Below are positions 43,682 to 56,308 of a stretch of 64,000 bases of DNA, one piece after another. Source of the DNA: Prostheceraeus crozeri (lineage: Eukaryota > Platyhelminthes > Polycladida > Euryleptidae); contig CAJQUW010008646.1 in NCBI GenBank assembly GCA_907163375.1, positions 186,001-250,000 on the forward strand, given 5' to 3'. The notes beneath the pieces were generated by a model. It had not been told where the DNA came from. It worked only from the letters and a program-made list of their open reading frames with translations, and did no database searches. Made by a program: the position numbers and the translations under genes. Every line of letters starts with the position of its first letter. The first letter of the stretch is position 1.

Positions 43682-46032
43682 CACTAGAACGGCCGAAGAT
43701 TTTTTATACCTAGAACGGCTAAATCCGTCAATTGACGATTTTCATTCATATACCACGTTTTACTATTTAACTGTTAAAATAATGCAAATAATAGCGCTAA
43801 ATCTTAAAAAAATCATGATTAAGCTATGTATTATCAGACAAAACAAAGCAAAACTCTATTAATTAAGGTCATAATTTCGAAAAAAATCGTCTTTTCAGTT
43901 TTTCATTTTTGTAGCTGGCCATGCCATTGTGATATTTTTCATTCATTGATGCATTTGTCAAAGCAACCATCGTGATTGAAATTCTGGCCTCTGAACACAC
44001 GTTGCGTAACGCGTGCGACGTTATCTTACAAGGCCGCTGCGCTGGTCTCCTTTATAGACATGAATAGAGCTCGCATTCAATCAGCGCGCGAGCGCACACA
44101 AAGGAGAACGCGGTGATGCTTCGAGAGATTGTATTGTTTTCGCACACCCAATCAAATATTGTCTAGATAAAAATAGAGGCGTAATTATTGCAAATCAGGC
44201 GAGGAGCAGTGTTCATCTGGCCTTGCCAGCGCGGTCGCCTTGTGATTCCATTTCACTCTCAAATTTGACACGATGGCAAGAAGACGCTATTCTGCTGAGC
44301 AGGAATTTTTGATCTCGCAGACGATGATTCTGGAGATGAATCTGGACGAGAATCAGCCTTAGAAGATGAACAAGATATTGAAGAATCAGTCGTCAGCTCC
44401 AGTGAGGATGAAGATTAGCCTGATCACGGGCAACCTGGAAAAGTTGAAGGGCGTGATAACACTAAATGGCGCGTTGTCAGAGATCAAAACGTAAGACGCC
44501 CAGGAAGGACAGCACAGCACAACGTGTTCAACGAACGAGTTGGAGTCACAAGAATGTGCCAAACCATTGTAAACCCGTTAGACGCCTTCAGACTTATTTT
44601 CGATAGATAGTGTGTTCTTCATATCGTCAATTGCACCCAACAATTTGCAAGAAGAATTGGCAATGAAAACTGGAAGTTTGACGAAGAAGACCTTGAAAAG
44701 TTTATCGCCTACTTTACCTACGCGGAATTAATAATCAAAAGAATTTTCCTTTCAATGATCTTTGGTCCAAGGCCGTAGGATGCCCTGCCTTCAACAAGAC
44801 GATGTCCCGAAGAGAGATCGTGCTCGTAAAATAAAGCGATATATACATTTTGACAATCGTGAAGACCGTCGAGGAAACCTTGATAACGACAAGTTTGCTT
44901 TCATCTCTCCAATTCTCAAAGAATTCGTCGAAAACAGGCAGAAGTGCTATCGTCCAGGTCCATGTTTGACTATTGATGAGCAGCTGTTCCCAACGAAGGC
45001 CCGGTGCAGGTTTACGCAATACATGCCGAATAAGCCGGACAAATTCGGCATCAAATTTTGGCTGTTAGCAAATGTTGATACAAAATATTGCTTCAACATC
45101 ATTTCTTGTATCGGTCGCGATGAAACTCGTGTGGAATCCCTCGGCACTCACGTGGTAATGCTGTTGACGGAGCCTTTACACAACAAAGGTTACAGCGTTA
45201 CGACGGACAATTTCTTCATTTCAAAACATCTTGCTGAATTGCTGCTACAAAAGCGAACCACGATTACTGGAACTATGCGCAACAAACGACGAGAGTTTCC
45301 ACCACTACAGCCTCTGGAACTACACAATTCCATTTTCTTTGAGTGCGACGCAATGCATCTGACAATGTATCAAGCAAAAAAATAAAACCGTCTACATTCT
45401 TTCGTCGCAACATCGCGGCTCAACCTGTCAACCTGTTGGTAAGAAAAAAACAGAGACGGTTTTGTTCTACAACAACACGAAGTTTGGGGTTGACATGCTC
45501 GATTCAATGTGCCGCCATTTCTCAACGAAGTCGGGATGCGGAAGATGGCCTCCAGCAGTTTTTTATAACATTCTTGACTTGGCTGCAGTGAACTCGTGGA
45601 TCATATACAAGAAACAAACTGGCTCTGGAATTTCTCGCCGCAAATTCCTCTTCGAATTGTCAAAACAGCTTCAACGAGACGATGACCAAGAAGCGCGCAA
45701 TGATGCCCTTCCAATGACCCTGGATCGTCGTGTGACCTGCGCCATCCATGACAAGTGCGAAATAAATCGCACCGTGAACCTCTGCAGAAAATGCAAAAAG
45801 CCAGTGTGTGGAAAGTGTCAGGCAATTGTTTGCATAAAATGTTTCTGAAATGAACTATTGCGGCGAATATTATTGTCCGATTATTTGAAGTATATGGACA
45901 TGTATTACTGTTACTACTACTTCTGATGTATGTATGCTGGAAATAAAGGTTGTGTTTCTATTCTCACATTGTAGTTGGAATTCTAGAGAAAATCTAGTTG
46001 GGAATTCTCAAAAGCCCACATGGTGTCCAGTG
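43682..46032 (+). mobile_element. PiggyBac-like DNA transposon, degenerate but with both ends
   Basis: Left end: CTAA|CACTAGAACGGCC. Right end: GTGTCCAGTG|TTAA (TTAA at 46033-46036). Read inward the ends are CACTAGAACGG and CACTGGACACC, a short imperfect terminal inverted repeat next to TTAA (left flank degraded to CTAA). The length of 2.35 kb is normal for piggyBac. A subterminal copy, cctagaacggc (43710-43720), lies just inside the left end, as does the palindrome cgtcaattgacg. Confidence 0.65.
44272..45848 (+). pseudogene. PiggyBac transposase pseudogene
   Basis: The relic starts with MARRRYSAEQ, then in another frame an acidic N-terminal run (DDDSGDESGRESALEDEQDI). Next come NWKFDEEDLEKFIAYFTY, the core frame 44762-45385 with RARKIKRYIHFDN, CLTIDEQLFPTKARCRFTQY, PDKFGIKFWLLAN and YSVTTDNFFIS, and frame 45462-45848 with NNTKFGVDMLDSMCRHFS. 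The catalytic aspartates of TIDEQL, TTDNFF and GVDMLD are visible. The C-terminus has a Cys-rich zinc finger (CAIHDKCEI, then CRKCKKPVCGKC). Frameshifts lie near 44310, 44740 and in the A-run at 45377, and stops occur between. The enzyme would cut and paste at TTAA. Confidence 0.88.
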
Positions 46033-46036
46033 TTAA

Positions 46037-48047
46037 GCCTTTGGCGGCTCCGAAGAAGAGTAAAAGTAAAGAAAATCAGGAACCTTGCTTGTATCATTAT
46101 GCAATCATGTAAGCTTTATCAAATAAATTGTCAAAACAGACACATGAAAACATAAAAATTAGATGCCTGCTAAAAATGTTCACATATTGGCTTTTCAGTG
46201 TCAATCCAATCTTTTGTGCCATCAGCTCTTACATAACAAATGTAACAATATTTTCCGAAATAATCCCTTTGTTTATCAATAAGTTGCACATGCTCGTTTT
46301 TAAAAAAAACAATAGCAATAACATTTACAGTTGCGGTTTCGCTCATAAATAATAATTCTATATCAGGATAACAACCCAGTTTTACGCAAAATATAGTAAC
46401 GTTTGATCAAAGTTTCTGATCTATTTTTGTCATGGGTCATTGATCTTTATCACATTTACGCATTATTGTAAATCAATTATATTTTAAAACAAGCACGCTT
46501 GTAATCTATTTAATCTTTTCGATAATTTTAAACTGCGTACCTATGTTTCAATTGTAACTATTGTATTATTGGAAAAAAGAAATTTTTAGAAATGAAAAGA
46601 AAAATATTTCTTGCTATTTTACTCTTATTTTATTATTTGTTGCTTTAAAAACCATGTAGATAAGCTATTGAAAGCCTAGTGGAGCATGTTATAAAATACA
46701 TTTAGACTTGCATTCTGCATTCACAGATTCAAAATTTCTTCAATTCAACTCTCCGGTTCACAATTCTTTACATGTAAGCGTACATGTACATATAATGGCG
46801 TGAAAAGAGAAGCAAAAAGTAGCTAATGCATTCATGCTAGTGATCATGGCATGAACTGTGATGCATTATACCGTCATATCAGAATCACCTAGTGACAGCA
46901 ATGTACGCAACGCCATTTCTTGGCACATTGAATCTTGAGATTATGATAGCATGGCCGTTCAAGTAGATAATATTTGATGACTGTATGTAGCCTCCGTAGA
47001 TTTAAATACGACTTACTTTTAAGCAATTTCAAAAACCCCGCTTCATTCCAGCGCTAGTGATTTTCTAGCGTTGCAATTTTAGAAGTTTTATTTAATCGGA
47101 GAAGAAAGAATATTAGTTAGTTCTTTTGTACAGATTCACTGCATCTAATGCTGCACACATTACTGTACGATTTAATGCAAATGCTCACGTGTAGATTCAA
47201 ATCTTACAATTCCACTAAGAATATCACCTGCTAATTTCATTAATTCAACTTCTCTTATGATCTTTTATGAATAAAAAATATTTATATTTCAATCTAAAAA
47301 GATGATGCCTTTTATCTTCACAGAAACAATTATAACCGGCCTCAATGCCATAAATACAATGACTTAAGAAAATATGTCTGAAATTCAAATCAATGAAATT
47401 AATCAAACTAATTTTTCTTACTTTATTTCATGGATTCCACTCAGGCAGGAGTCAAGATACATTCAATTTGTCCAAGACGGATCCTTAGTCAACTATCTCA
47501 GCTAATGAGATAACGCTATTTCTGGTCTATGTGCCACTATAGATATCGGCTTGGTAATAACATTTGAAATTTATGTATCAAGAAATGTTGTACGCACCAT
47601 TGATACCATAGAAATTAATAATACCATAAAAAGTGTACTATTATCTACTTTCATGATTGATACAGAATGTAGCATTCATGCCTTCACATCATAGCATTCG
47701 ATCAAGGTTGCCGGGCATAAAAAAACATTCTTTTATATTGGGCAAATGTCCAAATTATGCCCGCCAATTTCTCATTTCAATGGTATTGCCCCTGCTATTA
47801 CTCGCTCATCGACATATATGGACCACGTCACAGTGTTTTTTTTAATCCATGATAGTTGATGCATGAATAGAAATTATAGCTATCTGTCGAGGGCGCGAAG
47901 CGCACGAGGTTTTGTGAATTTTCGGTTCTGTGAAGTGCTTCCTATAATGCGTCTCTGCTTCTTTAAATCTCCTGCAAAAAAGTGTAAAAGCTGTACTCCA
48001 ACGTTTTATCAAACGCTTGCTATTATTCACAACCTGGCATAGCTTAG
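46037..48047. other. Unassigned AT-rich spacer
   Basis: No gene or element was recognised. Only short chance frames and simple AT-rich runs are present. Confidence 0.4.
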
Positions 48048-48090
48048 CATAGCGCTTCCCAAACTCAATTTTTCGCGACCCAAAACTGAA
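48048..48090 (+). repeat. hAT/Charlie-like terminal sequence
   Basis: catagcgcttcccaaact followed by ttttcgcgacccaaaac is the style of a Charlie-type hAT end (C-A-G-x-G-x-TT-C-C-C-AAAC-T, then a CGCGACCC-like motif). No matching inverted end was found downstream, so the element is partial or over-diverged. Confidence 0.35.
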
Positions 48091-50667
48091 TATGGAAAGC
48101 ATTTCGAATCACTTTGCTGATTTTATTTGGCCTACAAAGTTGGTCTTTATGCAAGCCTCATCGAGCAAAAGTAAAATTAATATCGGCTTCTTGTAGTACA
48201 CTGACATTGCTTGATCAGCAAACTGGCTTTTGTGACGCACTTGTGACTTCATATTTACGTGTAGGCCTTCTTTGGAGTCAAAATAAAGTCACTGTGTAAA
48301 TTCAGTAGCTCAATGCTAAAAAGAAATAAAATGACATCGAGGTAAGAAAAGAATTATCGATCGATTGACATCAAATTGAAATAGCTGCGTATGTTTGTAT
48401 TGTGTGGAAACAAAAACATGAATTGTACAACATCCTGTAGCAAAAAATAACAAGTGAAATGTCCAAGACGAAATCAGTTTGCTTTAGAAAATAGTCTTAA
48501 GTCCGTGAAATCCTCGTGTTGAACGTTGATTTAGTGTGGAGAATGAAAGAAAGTACCCTGTCATCCTGAACATGAAGGGCATGATCGCTAGAGCCACCAC
48601 TGATGTGGACGATGTATGCTTACCAGTATTTGAAGGGACAAGCTTGATGCCTAAAGATCATAACTCAACAATGTTTCGCGATGGTCTAAGAAGAACAATC
48701 TCCCACCTTGAACAAAAGCAAAACGTGGGGCTTAATTATCTATCACAGTTGTGAAGTTCACTTCCTGTTCATTCCAGTGATCCTTGAAGTTTCTCGGCAT
48801 AATGCTTGACGACTCTTTCGATGGAAATATCACATAGGGTTTGGTCTGTGACAGGAATGAAGTCTTTCACAAATGACGATGGAATTCTTACTGTCAGCAA
48901 TGTTAATAAGAAGTCTGATTGAGTATACTGCCTTGCCTTTATTGGCGTTTCATCGATTAAACTCAAAACTTCAAAGTATTCAGAGAAGTTGAGTAAAGAT
49001 TGAAGATCATTTATCTGCTGGAGATCTTACATCACGACGAAGAACTGTGGCAGGAAAACTGCTTGACAATTTGATGAAACACAACAACACACATTTATTG
49101 TGCAGTTTGTTTTTGCACTGTCGATTCAATTCTAGAGGACTATCACGTGCAGCAATTCATTTTTGCCGCACATGAACATTGCTCAATCTGTAACTTTTCG
49201 ATTGATAACTTCCTCCGATTATGGACTCCGCTCATTTGTTTTGGATTCGATGTGGCACGCCTACTTCTTGATTCAAATTTTGTGATTGCACATTTACAAT
49301 ACATTCCTTCAACGTACCAGCAAAAGCGATATTTTAACCCTAAACAGATATATCTCCTTTGTTCTCCATTGTTAGAAGAGGAGATCCCAAATGTTTATGT
49401 GGTCCATCAGTTGGCAGCATAAGCCGAAACTCAATTTTAATTTTAGACCAATTTCGGTAATTGGGCAACCTGAAGAGATAAAGTGGCCGACAAAGATTTA
49501 TGCAAAATGCTATAGAGAGCTCTCCGTGTATCATTTGATTAACATGTGTGATTAACATGTGATTATAGCACCTATACACCTAAATCAGTACTATGAGCAG
49601 TTTCTCGATAATTGCTATAAGCTTAGCACTTTGCATCACAGATGGGCGTACAACTTGATCGATTTCCAGAATATAGGCTAATTGAATGTACACCGCCTCA
49701 CACTATTTATCAAATAATTTCTACAGACCAGAATTATTTTGAGGATTGACAGTATTGTAGCCTGATACAGAATCACGCACTGAATGATGATGAAAGCAAA
49801 AAGCAATTATTTTCCATTTCTACATGTATATTTCTATTAATAGCTACTGCCAATTAATAATTTAGTAACATGATGCTAATGCTGTTGTAAAAACTTCAAA
49901 GCCAACATGTCAAATTGGGTGTCTTGAAACCACAAGGATGAACTTCTTCTGTTTTTATTATGATGTTTACCGATATTAAATTTGCTTCAAGAAGTAGTAG
50001 TCTACTTGTAAAACAATCATAAGCAACAATCACACATGTATAAAGCAATGTTGGGCAAAAACTGGTTGGCCCAAAACTCGGGTCGAGACCCGAAACCAAA
50101 ACCTGAAACCCAAGTTTCATAACTAGAATCAAATAAACGAAGTACATTCTTTATGTTTTCTCAGAAAGATAAAGATTCTTCTGCAGGCCAAAATTCCTAT
50201 GGGCCAAGGAGAAGTGTGGCATTAGTGGGAGACTATTTTTTTGCAATAACAGTAATTTGTAGCCCAGTACATGTATTATGTTGTAAAGGTTTCATTGAAT
50301 AATCTAACCTGCACTAATAGACTGCTAACTGAAGATCTTTGATCTATATGACTGAATTACACATTGTTCATAATAAACCAATTGTTTTCATTTTATGATT
50401 CAGAAATATAAACAGACCTAATAAGTATTATAACTGCTTAGTGAGTGCATGGTTAAACATAATTAGAATACGAAATTGGCATTATTAAAAATACATGAAA
50501 TATATAAAAATTCAATATGCACAAATGCAACAAAATGCATGTACGCTTTCAGCAAATACAATATGTGCGAAGTTTCAATTCGCGGGTTGTCAAACCTAGA
50601 ATGAAATAACTAATGAGCACAAGTATTTCATTTTTGAAATATTCTGTGAATTTTGATAAAAATCAGA
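48091..50667. other. Unassigned spacer
   Basis: No supported gene. A 72-codon plus frame (48536-48754) and a 65-codon minus frame (48966-48769) lie back to back without motifs. A local inverted piece, ggtcgagacc, lies near 50090. Confidence 0.35.
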
Positions 50668-50816
50668 GATTTATGCTCTTATCATGCAGTTTTCCTAAGA
50701 TTCGAATCAAAATATTAATTTTTGAAATGTGATTTGTATATATGCAGCATTAATGGAAAGCCCAAGTTTTGCATCACTTACATAAGGTCGACCCAAAGTC
50801 CAAAGTCCAACCTTCT
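50668..50816 (+). repeat. Dispersed repeat R3, copy 2
   Basis: Direct diverged copy of 28796-28941, keeping atgctcttatcatg, cctaagattcgaatc, gatttgtatatatgca and ggtcgacccaaagtcc. Confidence 0.75.
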
Positions 50817-51868
50817 ACAATATAAAATAATTTGAAAAATAATTTTAAGAATTTGGACCTGTAAAACATTTTTTCTGAATATTGAATTTTTTCATCACGT
50901 ATTTTACAAATAGCATAAATAACCAGCAATCATGCATGTAAGTGAAATCATGATTTAACCAGTAATTTAATGACCTCCGTACTCGATCTTTTCCTCCCAT
51001 ACATGCTCCTTCTCTCAGAGCATTCGAGACTCACATTCTCAGGTATCAACATGAGCTATGATGACCTTGTAATCGTTATTGTGCTTCTGGACAGTGGTCA
51101 AAGTACGAAAACTTGCTCAATTTACAAATCGTAATTTTCAATGAGAAAACATTTGAGTATGAATCTAGCAGGTGGCGAATGAACATTTTCAAATGTTTCT
51201 CTTGTTGTATTGCTCAGTGGACTTGAAAAAATACAGTGATGTGAAGTTGTCACAAATTAGTGACTTTATTGGCTGAAAATGTCATTTTCTCACTTTTTCA
51301 TCAAAAATGTAAGAGTTTGATATCTTCAGAATTGTTGCGATGTAAGGAGTACGAATATATGAGTATCATTTAAATAAGTTCAATCTTCAACTTTCAAAGT
51401 TGATCAACATTTTTCTCATGACGACAAGATTCTATTCAATTCAACACACGCCTTAGCTAATTGCTGGTGCGTCGTCGTGCAGTGACAATATAACATTTGC
51501 AGCCGGTTATAGCCATCATAGTTATGATTTTGTGATAACTACATGTATCCGAAATCACTACTTCTCTCCATGGCCACCCATTAGTCAAAACATACATGAA
51601 ATATTCTCAAGAGTTGAAAGTTGGTCATGGGTTAAGTGTCGTTGATCCACTTCCAGATCTGAACATGCTTGCTAGGTACGTTTTGCATGTGATGTAGATA
51701 ATATCCTCAACTATGTGCATCTGCTGTTTTGTGACGGTTGATGTACTTTTATGGATGTTAGACAAATGCCGGTATGATAACGCGTGGGGCGGTAACCCAT
51801 GAGTATCGGGCGTCCTTCCTTCCATACAATGTATCCCTAGATCAATGTTTATCCAACTTTCTCTCATC
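50817..51868. other. Unassigned spacer
   Basis: No gene or element was recognised. Confidence 0.35.
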
Positions 51869-51912
51869 GCGTACCACTTGACAGCCGAAACCACTGCCGC
51901 GTACCACTATGC
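51869..51912. repeat. hAT-like end (internal or solo)
   Basis: gcgtaccacttgacagccga followed by aaccactg looks like the terminal sequence at 52650-52695 (gcgtacc..cac..aaacactg). It is followed by a second ccgcgtaccactatgc. Probably a diverged end of the same family. Confidence 0.4.
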
Positions 51913-52649
51913 ATGATACTTAAGAAGTTAATGGCAATAATTACGATAATTATGGACGTTTAGTTAAGATAATAAATATTGGTGTTGTAGAGAAATTATA
52001 GAGCTTGTACTATATACTCGTACATTGGATAGTATCTTTACAATCATTGGAAGTTAAGAAGATGCCATATACAGTGCGCGACAGCAAGTTGGAAACTTAG
52101 CATAAATCTACGGACACGTATTTTTTCCAACACCTAAAAATTGTTTACTATTAGGAAATATCGACAAATTTATAATCATCTGAAAGAGAATTTTCGGATC
52201 TATCATTTGAATGTTGTTGAATTAATTGTTTTTGAAGTGGGTGGTTCCTAGAGGCCCATAAACCCGAAAGCCCCAAATTTTCTTTGACTTGTTTTGACAA
52301 GCACATAAATCAATTTGAAACATTCTCCTTGTGATATTCAAAACCGTCACAAAATAGGCTTTCAGATAATATATAGTTTGACAGTGTTTTCTCGAAGTTT
52401 ATTGGCAATATTTTGAAAGTAGTAGATAGATAATGTGGCGATTTTTTCATTTTCAGAATATTTCTTCGAAGGGCCTTAAATTTACCCAACAAAAGCAGAG
52501 AACACTAGTTTTGAGGTAAATAAATGCCACCAGTTAGTTAACAGCGTTATTTCTGTTATTATCGCAACACATTCTGAAAATGAAAAAAATAATAAATTTA
52601 CAACAAATTGCCATCTATAGAAAGTTTCACGCGTGCCGCCTGAAACGCA

Positions 52650-52695
52650 TCCGCGTACCATTAGTGGTACGCATACCACAGTTTAAGAAACACTG
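52650..52695 (-). mobile_element. hAT-like terminus
   Basis: Read from 52695 on the minus strand the sequence starts CAGTGTTTCTTAAACTGTGG, followed by TATGCGTACCACTAATGG and TACGCGG. CAGTG-TTCT-AAACTGTGG is a characteristic start of Charlie/Tip100-like hAT elements. The flank tcgataac could be one 8-bp duplication, but no partner was found. The opposite end was not identified; 51869-51912 is a candidate. Confidence 0.55.
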
Positions 52696-52699
52696 TCGA

Positions 52700-53181
52700 T
52701 AACAAAGAGCAGCAGAAGTGGAAAAGTCTGCTTATGTTCCAAACTTATCTTAATAGCGCACCCGCTTGCAAGGATAGTCAGTAATCTTCTAAAATAACAT
52801 GGATGTCGACCTACAGTGCTCTACCACAGAAGAGAGGCATCATACATAAGCATATTCGTTAGGACTCTGTAGCACAATGGTTTAAAGCCTACCTCGAAAA
52901 CATCGCAGCCTGAAGAAACTAGACATCTATCGGCTGTGTCTAGTCCCTACGTTCGAAATCGAGTGCTGATTTTGGACTTCAAGAGCGACATTTAAGCTTT
53001 GGTCAACGAAATAGTGATTTCAATAATGACATTGAGTTTCATAGTGAGACTATGACCAAATGAAGAAAAGCGGAATTCAAGAGGGAACCTACGAAATCGA
53101 TGGAGACAACAGCATTCCAAAAGCTTCATAACGATGCCGCTACCGAATTCAATTAACTTACACACTCACAAAAGTAACATT
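52700..53181. other. Spacer with a possible tRNA-like piece
   Basis: At 52866-52975 the words gtagcacaatggttt (A-box-like) and gttcgaaatcg (B-box-like, 52951) are about 75 bp apart, too far for a normal tRNA. A SINE relic is possible. Confidence 0.25.
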
Positions 53182-53189
53182 GTAATAAC
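53182..53189. repeat. 8-bp target duplication, left
   Basis: gtaataac abuts the left end of the hAT-type element. The right flank is gtaacaac (54492-54499), one mismatch. Confidence 0.7.
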
Positions 53190-54491
53190 CAGGGTTGGCC
53201 GGTAAAAACCACCCTGGTTTTTACCACCTGGTGAAATTCGGTAAAAACCACCAGCTAATGTAACCTTTTTTTGGCTAATACTGGCAAAAACTGGCTAAAA
53301 CAATTTTTTGCAGCATTACTACTTATGTTTTGGGTACATGCAAAGGGATCATCGTCACTCCTTACTTTATTAATGAACGTTAGTATAAGTTCATTTTGCT
53401 TTTTATCATTCGATAAACATTTAGGCCTGTATTTTCACAATTTACACCTCATCAATATCACATTTTTAATCAAGAATATGTTCCAAGTATAAGTGTAAGA
53501 ACATGAATTCTTGTAAAAAATATTGCTATAAAGCTCGACCTGTGCATTCTTTAAAGCGTACACATGAATGTCACAATTGTTTGTCGCTCTCAGATTCTAT
53601 TAACAGCGATCAATTTTGCAGCTTACTGAAAATGTTCTTTTGTAGAGATTGAAACTGAAGCTGTTCAGACATACACTATGGCTCAATTTATCAAGATTGC
53701 TGGTGCGAACAATGTAATTTAATTATTATTTGTTCTTCCAAATCATGATTTTCCGCTCCAGTCGAAAGCATTAATACATTTAGTACCGTATATTTCTCAA
53801 AAATGTGTTCTAAGTGCTTAATTTGGGAGCTGAGATTTTCCGGTGCAGAGGCCTTTTGGTAGAGTGTTCTCTCTATGTTCATGAGACCTCGGTACACATC
53901 TAGATCTGATGAAACCTAAGCTACTATCACAGTACACTCTTCATTCTTGCTGAACACTCAACACAGAAGAATGACGGTGGGATTATTGAAGCTCGTCCAC
54001 ATTAGCAAACGAGTTTGCTTAATTTAATTCTATGTATAAACCGGTTTTATTCATACATTTATTTTCATTTATTTGGATTTAACGAAATCACATTCTTTGA
54101 CCTAAAAGAGCATTCATTTGATGATAATCTCGGAAGTGTCTAACAACTTCTCTTACATGAACTAAAGGGCCAAAATGGTGCTGATGTCTACATATGTTCG
54201 AAAGGCACAAGAAAACAATCAAGAAAAGAGCAAGCAATCGTGAAGAAATACAACATTGCATGCTGTTCGTAATAAAATCATACCACATGGTTCTATCAAA
54301 TGTCATGTTATACAAGGTAAGAGTACCTATCTGCAAACACGCATGCATAGTAATACTCAAACCACAACTTGCTGTCGATCATTTCGTGAAGAAATAGACT
54401 GATTTTTCGGAATTTTAGTTTTTGCCGGTTTTTGCTGGGTCTTTACCACTTAGTGGCAAAAACCAGTTTTAGCCGGCAAAAAGTCAACCTG
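53190..54491 (+). mobile_element. hAT-type non-autonomous element
   Basis: Starts CAGGGTTGGCCGGTAAAAAC and ends GGCAAAAAGTCAACCTG. Read inward, the right end is CAGGTTGACTTTTTGCCGG, so both ends share CAGG[G]TTG followed by CCGG and (T/A)AAAACC-type subterminal repeats (ccaccctggtttttacc on the left, ggcaaaaaccagttttag on the right). It is flanked by 8-bp direct repeats, the duplication size of hAT. At 1.3 kb it has no transposase; the small frames inside lack a hAT dimerisation motif. Confidence 0.8.
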
Positions 54492-54499
54492 GTAACAAC
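54492..54499. repeat. 8-bp target duplication, right
   Basis: gtaacaac, matching gtaataac at 53182-53189 except one base. Confidence 0.7.
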
Positions 54500-55140
54500 G
54501 CCTACATAACAGTAGTATCCGTTAGATCCTGGAAGAATAACGTTAGTACAAGACGTACAAGAATATTTGTAATAATGCTCTTATTATGTTGCTGTAAAAA
54601 GGTTGTACATCAAATAAATTGTGATCAATCTTGTCTAGTTAAGAATTAATTATCTTTATTTCAGTGTTAGTCAAATATTTAGCATTTCAATTTCAGTCAA
54701 GGGCTGAAGTTGAACGAGTTCAAATCCTGGTTCAATCATTATTTTTAGCACGCAGACATTTTTAAAAGCTGTTGCATAATAACATTCAAAATTAACTTTT
54801 TCGCAAAAGTGTGGCAGGGCAGTGTCAAGTCAGCACTGATTTAGATTAGGGTAGTGTGCACTCGGAATGCTTCTTCACGGTCTGCAGCATCTTTTCTATC
54901 ATCTCTTCATCGACTTCTAAGTTCGTTGTCCCTCCCCGAGAACGAATAACAATGTCTACTTCAGATTCGACTTCTTGGCGCGATTCCGACGGTGCATTTC
55001 CAGGAACAAGTGTCTGCTACGTTCTCCAGGTAGGGTTTCTTATCGCTTTAAATGCTCCTTTATTCGTTTCTGTGGGAAGCGTTTCACTTTCTTTTTTCTT
55101 CCTGTCTTTTTGTGATTGTGTGCCATCGACGATTGTTGCG
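54500..55140. other. Spacer
   Basis: A minus-strand frame at about 55015-54850 (TLVPGNAPSESRQEVESEVD, then IVIRSRGGTTNLEV) looks composition-wise like coding sequence, but it has no start, splice support or known motif. It could be the edge of another element. Confidence 0.3.
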
Positions 55141-55543
55141 AGTAGGATGGTATGAGTGCAAGAGCAACGAATGGGTCTTGGCCAAAATTGGTAGAATGGA
55201 ACGACTACTTACCGTGATTGAGGAAAGAAAGCTTCGTTACATTGGACATCTAGTAAGGAAACAAGGATTGGAGAAAGACGCAACGGGAATGGTTTACGGC
55301 AATCGTGGAGGTGAGCGATGCCAGACGCGCTGGTCAGACGACATTCGACAGACAACAAGAATGTCAGTAACGGACTGTATACGGAAAGCTCATGATCGTG
55401 GACGGTGGCAAAAATTCGTGAGCAGGAAAGCGGCAATCCGCTTCGACGACCAATCCGCCGAAGGAGGAGGTAGTGTCAACAAGTCTACCGAATTTGCACT
55501 GTGGACCAAAATAAAGATTGTTATTATTATTGATGAACATTAA
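55141..55543 (+). pseudogene. LINE ORF2 C-terminal fragment with (ATT)n tail
   Basis: The frame reads NEWVLAKIGRMERLLTVIEE, RKLRYIGHLVRKQGLEKDAT, GERCQTRWSDDIRQTTRMS and CIRKAHDRGRWQKFVSRKA. This is the region after the reverse transcriptase of many invertebrate LINEs (K-L-x-Y-x-GH-x-x-R and G-x-R-x-x-x-R-x-x-D-D). It ends with aataaagattg and three att units (55515-55535). Everything upstream is missing: strong 5' truncation. No target duplication was found. Confidence 0.75.
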
Positions 55544-55795
55544 TCCCAATCAATCGTTGCCCTTTGAACAAACTGACATTTACAGGTGTCATGCGATATG
55601 ATCATTTTCAAAAAGATCCATTCCGTTCATGAATCACAATCAGTTTCTAATAGTAGGACACTCCTGTGATGAGCAAAGCAGCCGCGATATTTGCCTTAAT
55701 TAAGAGCCAATAGGCACTCTATAGCCAATAAGGCACTTGCAGGGCGAAATAGGGGTTAGCACATGTAACAGGCAGGTCTCACATGAAATCCTAAT

Positions 55796-56308
55796 GTCAC
55801 TTTTAGTTTTAGGTTTATAGTTGGAAAGAGTCAGGAGTATTTTGTGATGTTATTATAATTAGTTTTGAATGTTTGTACAAAATTTTTCGGCTGCTATCTG
55901 GCAATCATCTTCAGGGACAAAAGAATCTATTGATGTTAGTAGGAGTTTGAATGATTAGTTTGAAAAGTTTGAAATGATTAGTTTTCATGTTCGAAGATCT
56001 TATGCCTTGTTCGTTATATCCGTTAATGCGTAATACACTAAGTTGTCACATTCTTCTTTGTGCTTTTTGAGAGTAAAACTATCTGAGCATTGTTCAGAAA
56101 TTCTTTTCTTCTCATTCAGTATGAAAGATTATTATTTTTCAAAATAATCATTCAAACTCCGACTAACATCAATAGATTCTTTTGTAACTGAAGATGATTG
56201 CCGGATAGCAGTCGAAAAATTTTGTATTAAACATTTATTAACATTCAAAACTATTTATAATAACACCACAAAATACTCCTGACTTCCAACTATAAACCTA
56301 AAAATGAC
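55796..56308. mobile_element. Foldback (long inverted repeat) element
   Basis: A left arm (about 55796-55970) and right arm (about 56137-56308) are reverse complements over about 165 bp with few differences. Shared words include aggtttatagttggaa, caggagtattttgtg, caaaatttttcg and gcaatcatcttcag. They enclose a loop of about 165 bp. The direct repeat cctaatgtcact at 55790-55801 and 56330-56341 flanks the structure, possibly a target duplication, although the right arm stops about 20 bp short of it. No coding sequence. Confidence 0.75.

Noticed and set aside
46128-46352. 74-residue membrane-like ORF
   Set aside because: Hydrophobic because of AT-rich codons; no start context or conservation visible.
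48536-48966. Pair of divergent small genes
   Set aside because: Only short frames without motifs, codon bias or splice signals.
54702-54740. tRNA-like element
   Set aside because: Only a B-box-like gttcaaatcctgg is present; no A-box or foldable arms.
54856-55155. 99-residue Ser-rich secreted protein
   Set aside because: The frame runs into LINE-derived sequence and lacks a signal peptide pattern or homology.
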